Shown here: positions 57,254-64,000 of the stretch, in pieces
Layout of the letters: each line of letters starts with the position of its first letter
Position numbering within the stretch: the first letter of the stretch is position 1
Assembly: GCA_964564545.1 (NCBI GenBank)
Contig: CAZMBP010000084.1
Location: 136,886 to 200,885 of the forward strand
Source of the DNA: CAJQQY01 sp964564545
GTDB taxonomy: Bacteria > Bacteroidota > Bacteroidia > Chitinophagales > Saprospiraceae
Length of the DNA: 64,000 nucleotides
Direction of reading: 5' to 3'
The notes under the pieces: model-generated
Database searches by the model: none
Seen by the model: only the letters and a program-made list of their open reading frames with translations
What the model was told of the DNA's origin: nothing
Translations under genes and position numbers: made by a program

Positions 57254-58804
57254 ATGAAATTCCCCCCTTTTAAACCAACATTATTGTTGCCCTGCTTGGC
57301 AATGATTATTTTACTGATTGTATCCTGCGGAAAGGAAGATCAAGTTAATGTCGACAATGAAGTCAAAGGCATAACTCCAGCTACTGACATAAATCTAGCT
57401 ACTGAAAAGACAACTATCTTATCACCTGATGACCCTGACTATTTTATTGGGGAAATACCCCCAGCCACCGTAGAAGTGATCCCTCCACTACCTTTTAATG
57501 GACCAGAAACTACAACTGAATCTAGCCTAACTCCTGCTGTAGTAGATATTTCTACCCAGGCTGGAGTGCCTTTCAGCGAAAATAAAACAGCAACACTCAG
57601 TTTGCCTTCCATTGGAGATATCATGGTTCATTTCGACCTTTCTGGCTCCATGAGCGGTGAACTTAACAATGTCAAGGCTAATGCAATAAATATTTTTAAC
57701 GACATCAATGTTGAGATTACCGACTTGCAGGCTGGAGTTTCTTCCGGTCTTGAAGGCTATACTTTGAACCAGGATCTAACCAGTTCAGGCTCTGCTTTTT
57801 CGAGTGCGGTAAACGCAATCAGTCTTACAGGCGGTGTTTTTGAAGACTACGCTGAACACTTTTACCGGTCTGCTGATGATCCCTCATGGAGAACCAATGC
57901 AGCTAGGGTTGCTCTTGTTTTCCTTGATGAAAGACCCCAAGAATATAGTCCTTATTCAATGACTCAAGGGCTGGCAAAAATAGCAGCTGAAGAAGTTAAC
58001 TTAATCGTCTTTTATAGTGGACCTTCAAACTCTGAATTTAATCAATGGCAAAGCTTAGCAGCAGCAAATGATTTTAATGTATTTCGACTCAATACAAATG
58101 GTACCATTCCAGGAGGTTTAAGCATTAGTGATTTCATCATAGATGCAATTGAAGATGCCTTCTGTGATGTAGCAAAGGTTGAATTGAAAGCAGTCGATGC
58201 CAATTACCAAAGCTGGATCAGTTCTGTGAATCCAACTGAATACACTAATGTCGATGTCTGTGTAGATCCTGAAATGTCTTTCGAAATTACTTATGAAGTG
58301 CCTAATTGTACTGCTCCTGATTTTTATAGTTTTGAGGTAGGTCTCTATGGGGATGATATTCTCTATGCCACTCAAACAGTTAATGTAACCCTTGAAGCTT
58401 GTGGCGTAGGTCTCGATGTGCATCCGGGAAGTTGTCCTAATCCGCTTAACACAAATAGTAATGGTATTACACCAGTAGCTATTTTAGGCTCAGCTGATTT
58501 TGATGTGCATGATATCGATCTATCTCAAATTACGCTTAACGGAGTAGCCCCTAAAGCATGGCATAAATATGATGATGTTGGAACCCCTGAGATGCCACTT
58601 TTAGGAAAACCTACTGATCCGTACGCCTGTAATACTGACGGTGCAGATGGTTATGTAGATCTCAAACTTAAGTTCAAAACTGCCGATTTGATCGCTACAC
58701 TCCCATCTCCTGAAGGTGGAGATGTTTTTGTTCTCGATCTCGATGCTGTTCTTAATAATGGTAAGTGCATCGATGGGGAGGATGTAATTAAAATCTCCAA
58801 TTAG
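57254..58804 (+). CDS. VWA-domain lipoprotein with C-terminal VHPGSCPNPLN-type domain
   Basis: 516 residues from the ATG at 57254, which begins a lipoprotein signal (LAMIILLIVSC); an upstream ATG at 57176 would put 26 residues before it. A Thr/Pro-rich linker of about 100 residues leads to a von Willebrand A domain with a MIDAS-type motif in IMVHFDLSGSMSGELNNVKA. It continues through ARVALVFLDERPQEY and AAEEVNLIVFYSG. The C-terminal 130 residues (GLDVHPGSCPNPLNTNSNGI, ITPVAILGSADFDV, GYVDLKLKFKTADLIATL) form a recurrent uncharacterised domain seen in many secreted bacterial proteins. Base composition is richer in G and C than its neighbours, a hint of later acquisition. Likely a surface adhesion or complex-assembly protein. 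Confidence 0.85.
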   Translation: MKFPPFKPTLLLPCLAMIILLIVSCGKEDQVNVDNEVKGITPATDINLATEKTTILSPDDPDYFIGEIPPATVEVIPPLPFNGPETTTESSLTPAVVDISTQAGVPFSENKTATLSLPSIGDIMVHFDLSGSMSGELNNVKANAINIFNDINVEITDLQAGVSSGLEGYTLNQDLTSSGSAFSSAVNAISLTGGVFEDYAEHFYRSADDPSWRTNAARVALVFLDERPQEYSPYSMTQGLAKIAAEEVNLIVFYSGPSNSEFNQWQSLAAANDFNVFRLNTNGTIPGGLSISDFIIDAIEDAFCDVAKVELKAVDANYQSWISSVNPTEYTNVDVCVDPEMSFEITYEVPNCTAPDFYSFEVGLYGDDILYATQTVNVTLEACGVGLDVHPGSCPNPLNTNSNGITPVAILGSADFDVHDIDLSQITLNGVAPKAWHKYDDVGTPEMPLLGKPTDPYACNTDGADGYVDLKLKFKTADLIATLPSPEGGDVFVLDLDAVLNNGKCIDGEDVIKISN

Positions 58805-58850
58805 TAAATAATCTTTATCTCCTAAAATACCAATCTGGCTAAAAGAAATA

Positions 58851-58882
58851 AACCGGAATCCTTTTAAGGGTTCCGGTTATTA
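58851..58882 (+). terminator. Terminator of VWA lipoprotein gene
   Basis: AACCGGAATCCTT (58851-58863) pairs with AAGGGTTCCGGTT (58866-58878), with one mismatched pair, followed by ATTATTTG. Confidence 0.8.
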
Positions 58883-58910
58883 TTTGTTGAGAAGAAGTAT
58901 TATAGCAGTT

Positions 58911-58948
58911 AACGCTGGCGCTACTTCTCCGAGGTAGCGCTAGCGGTT
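58911..58948. repeat. GCTAGCGCTACC hairpin-family repeat
   Basis: AACGCTGGCGCTACTTC (58911-58927), TCC, GAGGTAGCGCTAGCGGTT (58931-58948): about 17 pairs with few mismatches, one of the best stems of the family. Confidence 0.8.
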
Positions 58949-58986
58949 GCTTTTTAATTGTTAGTCTGGTTTGTAATGGACAGCGG
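58948..58986. repeat. Right-end fragment of composite element
   Basis: TTGCTTTTTAATTGTTAGTC then TGGTTTGTAATGGACAGCGG equals the last 39 bases of copies A and B. It joins the preceding hairpin without a gap and stops 22 bases before the FISUMP gene's stop codon. Confidence 0.8.
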
Positions 58987-59008
58987 CTACTAAATTCTAC
59001 CTTCAAAA

Positions 59009-59620
59009 TTAATCTTCAATACACCGACAAGACAAGGCTCGTGTCTTGTCGAGAAAGAAGCGAGACGCTATACCATCCGATCTCCTAAAGCCATAACTAT
59101 ATGATTGCCAGGAATGATTTTCATGTTCCGTACTACTCCAATACAAACCAATGCGACCGACATCAAGAGGATGAATAAAACTTCCACCCAACTGGGCAGA
59201 GAAGCCACTAGATCCTGCACCTACTAATGCCCTATAAGCGGCTCTGCCTTCATCATCAGAATTAAAATAATCGCCGCCATATTTTTCAGTCATAACTCTC
59301 CACTCATTTTCACTCGGCAAATACCAACCCTTTGGACATACTGTTAAAGCAGAAGACCAATTATAAAGACGACCATACTCATCACAATTAATTTCTAGGT
59401 TATCAGAACACCAAGAGTCTGTAGTGTCATAATTAAGGTTTTCAGACATCCACTTATTACCATCTTTGAGTATTACCCAATTATAACTTTGACTGTCTCT
59501 AACATCAATGAAATTACCTGTAACAAGGACATAATCATCTATAGGTTCAGTATTTTCTTTTTTACAACTTACTAATATCAAACCTAATGTCAAGATTAAA
59601 AGAATAGGTATCTTTTTCAT
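59009..59620 (-). CDS. FISUMP-domain lipoprotein
   Basis: 203 residues from the ATG at 59620, which begins a lipoprotein signal (ILLILTLGLILVSC); an upstream TTG is less likely. The rest is a FISUMP (Fibrobacter succinogenes major paralogous) domain. It shows VILKDGNKWMSENLNY near the start, then YGRLYNWSSALTVCPKGWYL, PSENEWRVMTEKYGG, LGGSFIHPLDVGRIGLYWSS, and the end YSYGFRRSDGIASRFF, TRALSCRCIED. The domain has a C-type-lectin-like or formylglycine-enzyme-like outline and is abundant on Bacteroidota and Fibrobacter surfaces; its task is unknown. Anchored to the outer membrane by its lipid. The stop codon lies next to the repeat cluster at 58911-58986. Confidence 0.88.
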   Translation of the reverse strand: MKKIPILLILTLGLILVSCKKENTEPIDDYVLVTGNFIDVRDSQSYNWVILKDGNKWMSENLNYDTTDSWCSDNLEINCDEYGRLYNWSSALTVCPKGWYLPSENEWRVMTEKYGGDYFNSDDEGRAAYRALVGAGSSGFSAQLGGSFIHPLDVGRIGLYWSSTEHENHSWQSYSYGFRRSDGIASRFFLDKTRALSCRCIED

Positions 59621-59730
59621 GATGGATATTTTTTTTTTAAGCAATGGCTTAAACTATCCAAATCTTTTGCTTTAAGCAATGACAAATGTCAAAATAATAG
59701 ATGATAAATATCAAAAAGGTAAAGTCTACA

Positions 59731-59756
59731 CTAGCGCTATCTCTCTGAGATAGTGA
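59731..59756. repeat. CTAGCGCTATC hairpin-family repeat
   Basis: CTAGCGCTATCTC, TCT, GAGATAGTG: a shorter family member. AAAGTCTACAC just before it recalls the GTAGACTTTAAAGTCTACAC palindrome of the composite element. Confidence 0.65.
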
Positions 59757-59786
59757 ACAGGTATCGGATACCTACGGTTTCCTCAA

Positions 59787-59826
59787 AACAAAAAAGAGCA
59801 ACCGTCCCCAGTTGCTCTTTTTTTCA
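59787..59826 (-). terminator. Terminator of molybdopterin gene (GAGCAAC family)
   Basis: AAAAAGAGCAAC (59791-59802) pairs with GTTGCTCTTTTT (59811-59822); on the minus strand it follows the stop codon at once. With the adjoining last codons it matches the module inserted at 56576-56639. Confidence 0.85.
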
Positions 59827-62721
59827 TTAATCCAATTCCTTCTTCACTCTCCCATTCTCATCCATATTGGTAGTATAGTATGCCTTCTTATCCGGCTTCA
59901 ACGGACGCTTAAACCAATACGGTCTCCTCAACCCATCAGGCTGATCCGCAGGTCTCGTCATCTTTAACCACTCCTTATAATTCTCATGCGACTTATTTGT
60001 ATCCACGAAAATATCACCGTACTTATCACCATCATGTGGTCGTTCAATTCTTACTCTTTGATGCCAACAATGCATTCCTGAAATCGGATCAGGGTGAACA
60101 GCATGTGTAATATTCTGATGTACACCACCGTCAGACCAGAAGATACGTTTACTATCACTATCCTCACTATCGAATGGTCGGATGCCCGAAGCGGTTTCCA
60201 TTTTCCAAGCACCATTTCCATCAGTATTTATATTGACGGTATTGGTTCCCCAACGGTTTCCTGCATCTTGTTTTCGTCGCCATCGACCAAGGTGATGCGA
60301 GCAAGCTACTACGCCTGGTTTCATTCCTTGCGTCACCCAAACTTTATCAATAAAGAATCCGATGTCGGTATTTAATCGAACCAAATCTCCCGTTTTGAAT
60401 CCCCATCGTTTAGCATCTTCTGGGTGCATCCAAATTGGATTTCGGTTGGCGATTTCTACTAACCATTTTGCATTAGCAGAACGAGAGTGAATCAAGGTCG
60501 GTAATCGGAAAGTAGGCACTAAAACATATTCGCCTTTTTCTTTGTCCAATTTCTCATTGTGTATATGACTCTTGATATAAGTTGGAATCGCATGCTCTTC
60601 CCAATTCCAATCAGCTAAAGTTTGAGAGTAAAATTCATTTTTACGACTCGGTGTTGGGAAACCAACGTAAGCGGTTCCATTTACCATCACTCCAATATCT
60701 TTTCCATCTTTACGAATCACTTTTGATTTCTTATCAACCGTCGAACCTTTGAGTTGTTCTTCTGAAAGCGTAAACTCATGTTTAGAGTAACTGTGTTTTT
60801 CTACTTCAAACGCGCCGTGCTTTTTCATATAATCCAACTCCGTCAATCCTTCTTTTTTGGCAGCTTCCGTTAGTCCTTTTGTATTTTCAAAAATGTATTG
60901 ATAGTACTCGTCAATTTTAATTTTTTCTCCTGGACGATAAGGTGACTCGAAGTGTTTTCGAATACCCAAACTTCCGTCAGGATCAATTCGCCAACTCAAC
61001 TCAATCCAAAATTCATCTTCTTCCCAAACTTCTCCAGGATTGGATTCGTAGGTAAATTCTACTGGCTTACCAGCTCGTCGTGCAGCTTCTCGCAACACCG
61101 GTTGACGGAAGGCAATCCACATTCCAGAATGCGTCGCATAACTATTTAAATCATGTCGCTCAGCAGAGTGTCCCATCGGTAAAACATAATCTGCAAAGAA
61201 TGCCGTCTCATTCCAAGTAGGCGTCATCGCAGCATGCAACCCAAATTTCTCTTCATCCAAATATGCTTCCATCCAACTAAATCCATCAGGGTAAGTCCAC
61301 ACCGGATTAAATACTCTGGAGAAATAAACATCCATTTTACCTCTACCCTCTTTTAGGAAATGCGGCAATAAGAAACTCATTTCAAACATTGCCAAAGGAT
61401 ACTCATTTGGGAAATGCATATTGTTCCAAAACTTCTGTCCTGGAGGAGTCGTATGGAATTTTGGTTTAAATTTATTCCAACTATTCGGAGATGTTCCTCC
61501 AACTGTTCCAACACTTCCAGTCAATACATTTAAGAAATGTAAACACCTTGAAACGCACCATCCACCTAGGTTCCCACTTGCAGCACTTCGCCAGTTGTGA
61601 GTAGCAAATCGTTCGCCTGCTTCTCCAATTTTGATCGCGCACTCACGAATCATTTCGGCTTTTACCCCACTTTCTGCTTCCGCCATTTCAGGTGTGTACT
61701 CAGCGTACTCGCCTGTCATTTTTTCAATATAATTTTCAAAAGTCAAAGGAGTACCTGGGTGACGTTTTTCTAAATAAGTTTCCCAGTTCGTCCAATTTTC
61801 TAAAAATGGTCGATTGTATAATCCTTCTTCTAAAATGATTTTTGCCATCGCTAACAAAACTGCCGCTTCCGTTCCTGGATAGGAAGGCATCCAATAATCA
61901 GACATACTTGCGGTGTTCGACAATCGTGGATCCATCGTCGCCAATTTCGCTCCTTTCATTTTTGCTTCGATGATTCGTTGCGCATGTGGATTAAAATAAT
62001 GTCCACTTTCTAAGTGCGCAGAAATCAATAAAATGAATTTTGCATTGGCATGATCTGGAGATGGTCGATCATATCCGTACCACACATTATAACCTAGTCT
62101 TGCTCCTGATGAACAAATATTAGTATGCGAATTATGTCCATCAACTCCCCATGCTTGAATCACTCGATTGGCATATCCTTCATGGCCTGGACGACCTACG
62201 TGATAGGCGATTTGATTGTGTCGATCTTCTTGGATTGCTTTTCGCATTCGACCTGCGATGTCATCCAATACTTCATCCCAAGTGACTCTATCCCATTTTC
62301 CTTCACCTCTTTTCCCTGCTCTTTTTAATGGATATAAAATTCGATCTGGATCGGTGATTTGATTAATCGTTGCGGGGCCTTTTGCACAGTTTCTTCCACG
62401 GCTGCCAGGGTGATATGGGTTTCCTTCGAACTTTCTAATTTCGTTGGAATCTTTATCTACGTATGCAGTTAGACCGCAAGCACTTTCACAATTGAAGCAA
62501 GTCGTTGGAACTATAGTGTAGTTCTTTTTTACTTTTTTCGGATGTTCGGTGGCTTCGTATTCTGTCCAATTGTCCCATTGATCAATTGGTGGGAATTTTG
62601 TTAGCTGACCCGGTTCAGTTAGGCTGTCCACAGGAGCTTGCGTGTCTTCTTCGTGGAGGTTTTGAATTAAGCCGATCTTTTCGGCGATGCGTTCGATTAA
62701 TGACGGTTTATGTTTTGTCAT
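59827..62721 (-). CDS. Molybdopterin oxidoreductase catalytic subunit, cytoplasmic (SoeA/PsrA-like)
   Basis: 964 residues. The N terminus (to about 65) has no twin-arginine signal. The [4Fe-4S] cluster ligands are C75, C78, C82 and C112 (TCFNCESACGL, then GSRGRNCAKG). HTNICSSGARLGYN puts C203 at the molybdenum-ligand position. The C-terminal MPT-binding domain is seen in VACSHHLGRWRRKQDAGNRW and the IWMHPEDAKRWGFKTGDLVR strand. It belongs to the DMSO-reductase superfamily near the PsrA/PhsA/SoeA group. No Tat signal and an NrfD-type membrane subunit gene upstream suggest a SoeABC-like cytoplasm-facing enzyme, whose known role is sulfite oxidation to sulfate. Polysulfide, thiosulfate, arsenite or tetrathionate chemistry cannot be excluded. 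Confidence 0.85.
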   Translation of the reverse strand: MTKHKPSLIERIAEKIGLIQNLHEEDTQAPVDSLTEPGQLTKFPPIDQWDNWTEYEATEHPKKVKKNYTIVPTTCFNCESACGLTAYVDKDSNEIRKFEGNPYHPGSRGRNCAKGPATINQITDPDRILYPLKRAGKRGEGKWDRVTWDEVLDDIAGRMRKAIQEDRHNQIAYHVGRPGHEGYANRVIQAWGVDGHNSHTNICSSGARLGYNVWYGYDRPSPDHANAKFILLISAHLESGHYFNPHAQRIIEAKMKGAKLATMDPRLSNTASMSDYWMPSYPGTEAAVLLAMAKIILEEGLYNRPFLENWTNWETYLEKRHPGTPLTFENYIEKMTGEYAEYTPEMAEAESGVKAEMIRECAIKIGEAGERFATHNWRSAASGNLGGWCVSRCLHFLNVLTGSVGTVGGTSPNSWNKFKPKFHTTPPGQKFWNNMHFPNEYPLAMFEMSFLLPHFLKEGRGKMDVYFSRVFNPVWTYPDGFSWMEAYLDEEKFGLHAAMTPTWNETAFFADYVLPMGHSAERHDLNSYATHSGMWIAFRQPVLREAARRAGKPVEFTYESNPGEVWEEDEFWIELSWRIDPDGSLGIRKHFESPYRPGEKIKIDEYYQYIFENTKGLTEAAKKEGLTELDYMKKHGAFEVEKHSYSKHEFTLSEEQLKGSTVDKKSKVIRKDGKDIGVMVNGTAYVGFPTPSRKNEFYSQTLADWNWEEHAIPTYIKSHIHNEKLDKEKGEYVLVPTFRLPTLIHSRSANAKWLVEIANRNPIWMHPEDAKRWGFKTGDLVRLNTDIGFFIDKVWVTQGMKPGVVACSHHLGRWRRKQDAGNRWGTNTVNINTDGNGAWKMETASGIRPFDSEDSDSKRIFWSDGGVHQNITHAVHPDPISGMHCWHQRVRIERPHDGDKYGDIFVDTNKSHENYKEWLKMTRPADQPDGLRRPYWFKRPLKPDKKAYYTTNMDENGRVKKELD

Positions 62722-62750
62722 ATTTTTATTTTTTTTTGCCGCAGGTTAAT

Positions 62751-62877
62751 TTTTTTGCCGCAGATTGGGCTGATCTTTTATGAATTTTTATGATTGTTCC
62801 CATCATTTGAAATCTTATTTATATAAAAGGAGAAATCATAATTATCATAATAAATCAGCCCAATCTGCGGCAAAAAA
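62751..62877. repeat. 24-bp perfect inverted repeat between nrfD-like and molybdopterin genes
   Basis: The arm at 62751-62774 (TTTTTTGCCGCAGATTGGGC and four more bases) is exactly complementary to 62854-62877, with 79 bases between. A third, shorter TTTTTTGCCGCAG lies at 62732-62744. It resembles the CGCAGATT-type intergenic repeats widespread in Bacteroidota. It sits inside the 172-base spacer of a probable operon. Confidence 0.8.
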
Positions 62878-62893
62878 AATCCGCAGCTAGTTT

Positions 62894-64000
62894 TTAACTT
62901 AAAGGAATTCTCTGTGGTGCTTCTACCCAAATATCTTCTGTAAACCAAATTCCAATTAATACTGCTGCTCCAGCTGCTGCCAACATCGTTGCACTAGCTC
63001 CTGCGAAGAATAAGATTAACATTGGAATTAAGTTTCCTAAAACCACCACACCCATCCAGAATTTATTTTTGTATCGTCCTTTTAAAATCATGTTAACTGT
63101 TCGTTTGGCATCATTAGTTGGATGAGTCATGGTCAACTCCATCAACATCGTAAATAAATTGACTGCTACTCCACCTAGGATTACATTTTTCAAAAATGGT
63201 AACCAGTTCGCTCCATTTTCTACAAACAAAGATAGGATTCCAAATATCGCAGCCCCTGCCATAAAACTATGCACTAACATATGAATCGCTAATGCTGGGC
63301 TTTGCCAAAAATCTCGACCTTTAGCTTGCGCAAAAAGGAACGCAGTATAAATTGCTACTACTACAGCCGTCAATGCAGTCACCCACATTACTGAGTTAGC
63401 GATTGCAGTCCAACCAAACCAAGTTGCTGCTGCTAAGACTGTGAGAAGTCCTCCATAAATTGTAATCGCATAACCACCTTTTACTAACCATGATCCCCAA
63501 TGTGGGCGAAGTAAAACGAATAAGAATCTTTTTGGCTGATCCAAATCCATGATTAATAAAACGCCTGTTGCAGCTAAAAAGAAAACACCTAAGCCAAGTC
63601 CAGCCCAAAGTACCATCGGATCTACTTCTGCAAATCCAAATGCCCATGCTAAAAATGGAACTAAGAATGCTCCTGCGGAAATTGCTTTTGTCCAAACATA
63701 GCCAGACACTTCCCATCCCCACAATATTCCTTTGTCTGCAACATCGTAAGTTCGAGTTGCTTTTTTCCCAATCAAAACATCAACAGATTTTGCTGGGCCA
63801 TTTGCAGCCACTTGACCTGCTGTGTCACTTGCTTCTTTTTTCATCAAAGCATCAACTAGATCACCATTTGAAAAAGCCATTTTCTCTGCTTCTTTGGCAA
63901 AGTGTCCAACTCCCATAGATTGAGAACTCCAAAAATATGAATCTGATTTTTCAGTAGCAGAAGGATTCAATGAAGCTTCATCTGCATCAATATAATATAG
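62894..64000 (-). CDS. NrfD/PsrC-type membrane subunit, partial; probably fused to an upstream Fe-S domain
   Basis: The frame is open to the right edge, so the start lies outside. The visible 368 residues have about 110 soluble residues (MKKEASDTAGQVAANGPAKS and neighbours), then GWEVSGYVWTKAISAGAFLV, the first helix of NrfD-family proteins, and seven more membrane helices to the C terminus. NrfD/PsrC/SoeC subunits pass electrons between an iron-sulfur protein and quinone. A soluble stretch this long before the first helix, running on past the edge, suggests fusion to the ferredoxin-like (PsrB/SoeB) subunit, a form known in some Bacteroidota; not verifiable here. Pairs with the molybdopterin subunit gene downstream. 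Confidence 0.85.
   Translation of the reverse strand, partial: LYYIDADEASLNPSATEKSDSYFWSSQSMGVGHFAKEAEKMAFSNGDLVDALMKKEASDTAGQVAANGPAKSVDVLIGKKATRTYDVADKGILWGWEVSGYVWTKAISAGAFLVPFLAWAFGFAEVDPMVLWAGLGLGVFFLAATGVLLIMDLDQPKRFLFVLLRPHWGSWLVKGGYAITIYGGLLTVLAAATWFGWTAIANSVMWVTALTAVVVAIYTAFLFAQAKGRDFWQSPALAIHMLVHSFMAGAAIFGILSLFVENGANWLPFLKNVILGGVAVNLFTMLMELTMTHPTNDAKRTVNMILKGRYKNKFWMGVVVLGNLIPMLILFFAGASATMLAAAGAAVLIGIWFTEDIWVEAPQRIPLS

Noticed and set aside
36506..59756. An autonomous transposon or RAYT gene driving the repeats
   Set aside because: No transposase, REP-associated tyrosine transposase, integrase or reverse transcriptase motif is found in any frame I read; the repeats here are non-autonomous.
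1..64000. tRNA, rRNA or known riboswitches
   Set aside because: I saw no TPsiC-loop-plus-acceptor pattern, no rRNA-like conserved blocks and no known riboswitch core; a covariance-model scan would be needed to exclude small ones.

Overview
The window reads as chromosomal DNA of a low-GC (roughly one third G+C) member of the Bacteroidota, most likely a Saprospiria-type marine or aquatic heterotroph. The signs are five secreted proteins with type IX secretion (T9SS) C-terminal sorting domains, an ECF sigma/anti-sigma-barrel pair, LytS/LytTR regulation, WG-repeat, MopE-motif, FISUMP and FG-GAP proteins, and a Cys-rich repeat lipoprotein. There is no rRNA, tRNA, CRISPR array, transposase, integrase or phage module that I can see.

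Layout. 1-1.8 kb: the 3' part of a sulfide:quinone-reductase-like flavoprotein, then a TusE/DsrC-type sulfur carrier and a DsrE-type protein. 1.8-7.1 kb: a ClbS/DfsB-type protein, divergent heme genes hemN and hemJ with a CRP/FNR-like palindrome between them, a hypothetical protein and a 7TM-PAS histidine kinase. 7.4-10.4 kb: the Cys-rich repeat lipoprotein, ECF sigma factor and its membrane partner. 10.8-27.5 kb: secreted and surface proteins (NIPSNAP/FKBP-like/TPR protein, FG-GAP, beta-helix, LamG, WG repeat), an ICMT-like methyltransferase, a PHB-depolymerase-type esterase and a TRM11-like methyltransferase. 27.7-32.3 kb: a three-gene metabolic operon (flavin reductase, M20 peptidase, P-loop protein) and a MarR-SDR pair with putative operators. 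32.5-38 kb: two unrelated membrane-anchored TIR proteins around an FKBP isomerase and an NlpC/P60 lipoprotein. 38.4-44.6 kb: WG, PKD, propeller/MopE and coiled-coil/TPR proteins. 45-49.1 kb: an operon of ABC ATPase, permease, small surface protein, LytS kinase and LytTR regulator. 49.2-59.6 kb: barrel protein, FG-GAP/MopE protein, a truncated racemase, ATP-grasp enzyme, hybrid kinase, VWA lipoprotein and FISUMP lipoprotein, with many dispersed repeats between them. 59.8-64 kb: a cytoplasmic-type molybdopterin oxidoreductase and an NrfD-type membrane subunit open at the right edge.

The most unusual content is non-coding. From about 36 kb to 60 kb the intergenic regions carry relatively GC-rich, hairpin-forming dispersed repeats: a GCTAGCGCTACC hairpin family, a 118-bp element with 39-bp inverted arms plus a degenerate relative, and a composite element of about 250 bp in two near-complete copies and one fragment. 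One composite copy holds an extra 64-bp terminator module, flanked by a 7-bp direct repeat, that matches the end of the molybdopterin gene. The other copy abuts the surviving last 44 codons of an Asp/Glu-racemase-like gene. I read this as a non-autonomous mobile repeat system whose driving enzyme is outside the window; that reading is inference.

The sulfur genes at the left edge and the molybdoenzyme/NrfD pair at the right edge could both serve inorganic sulfur oxidation or detoxification, but they are 60 kb apart and the link is not proven. All functional calls come from reading motifs by eye; no search was run.
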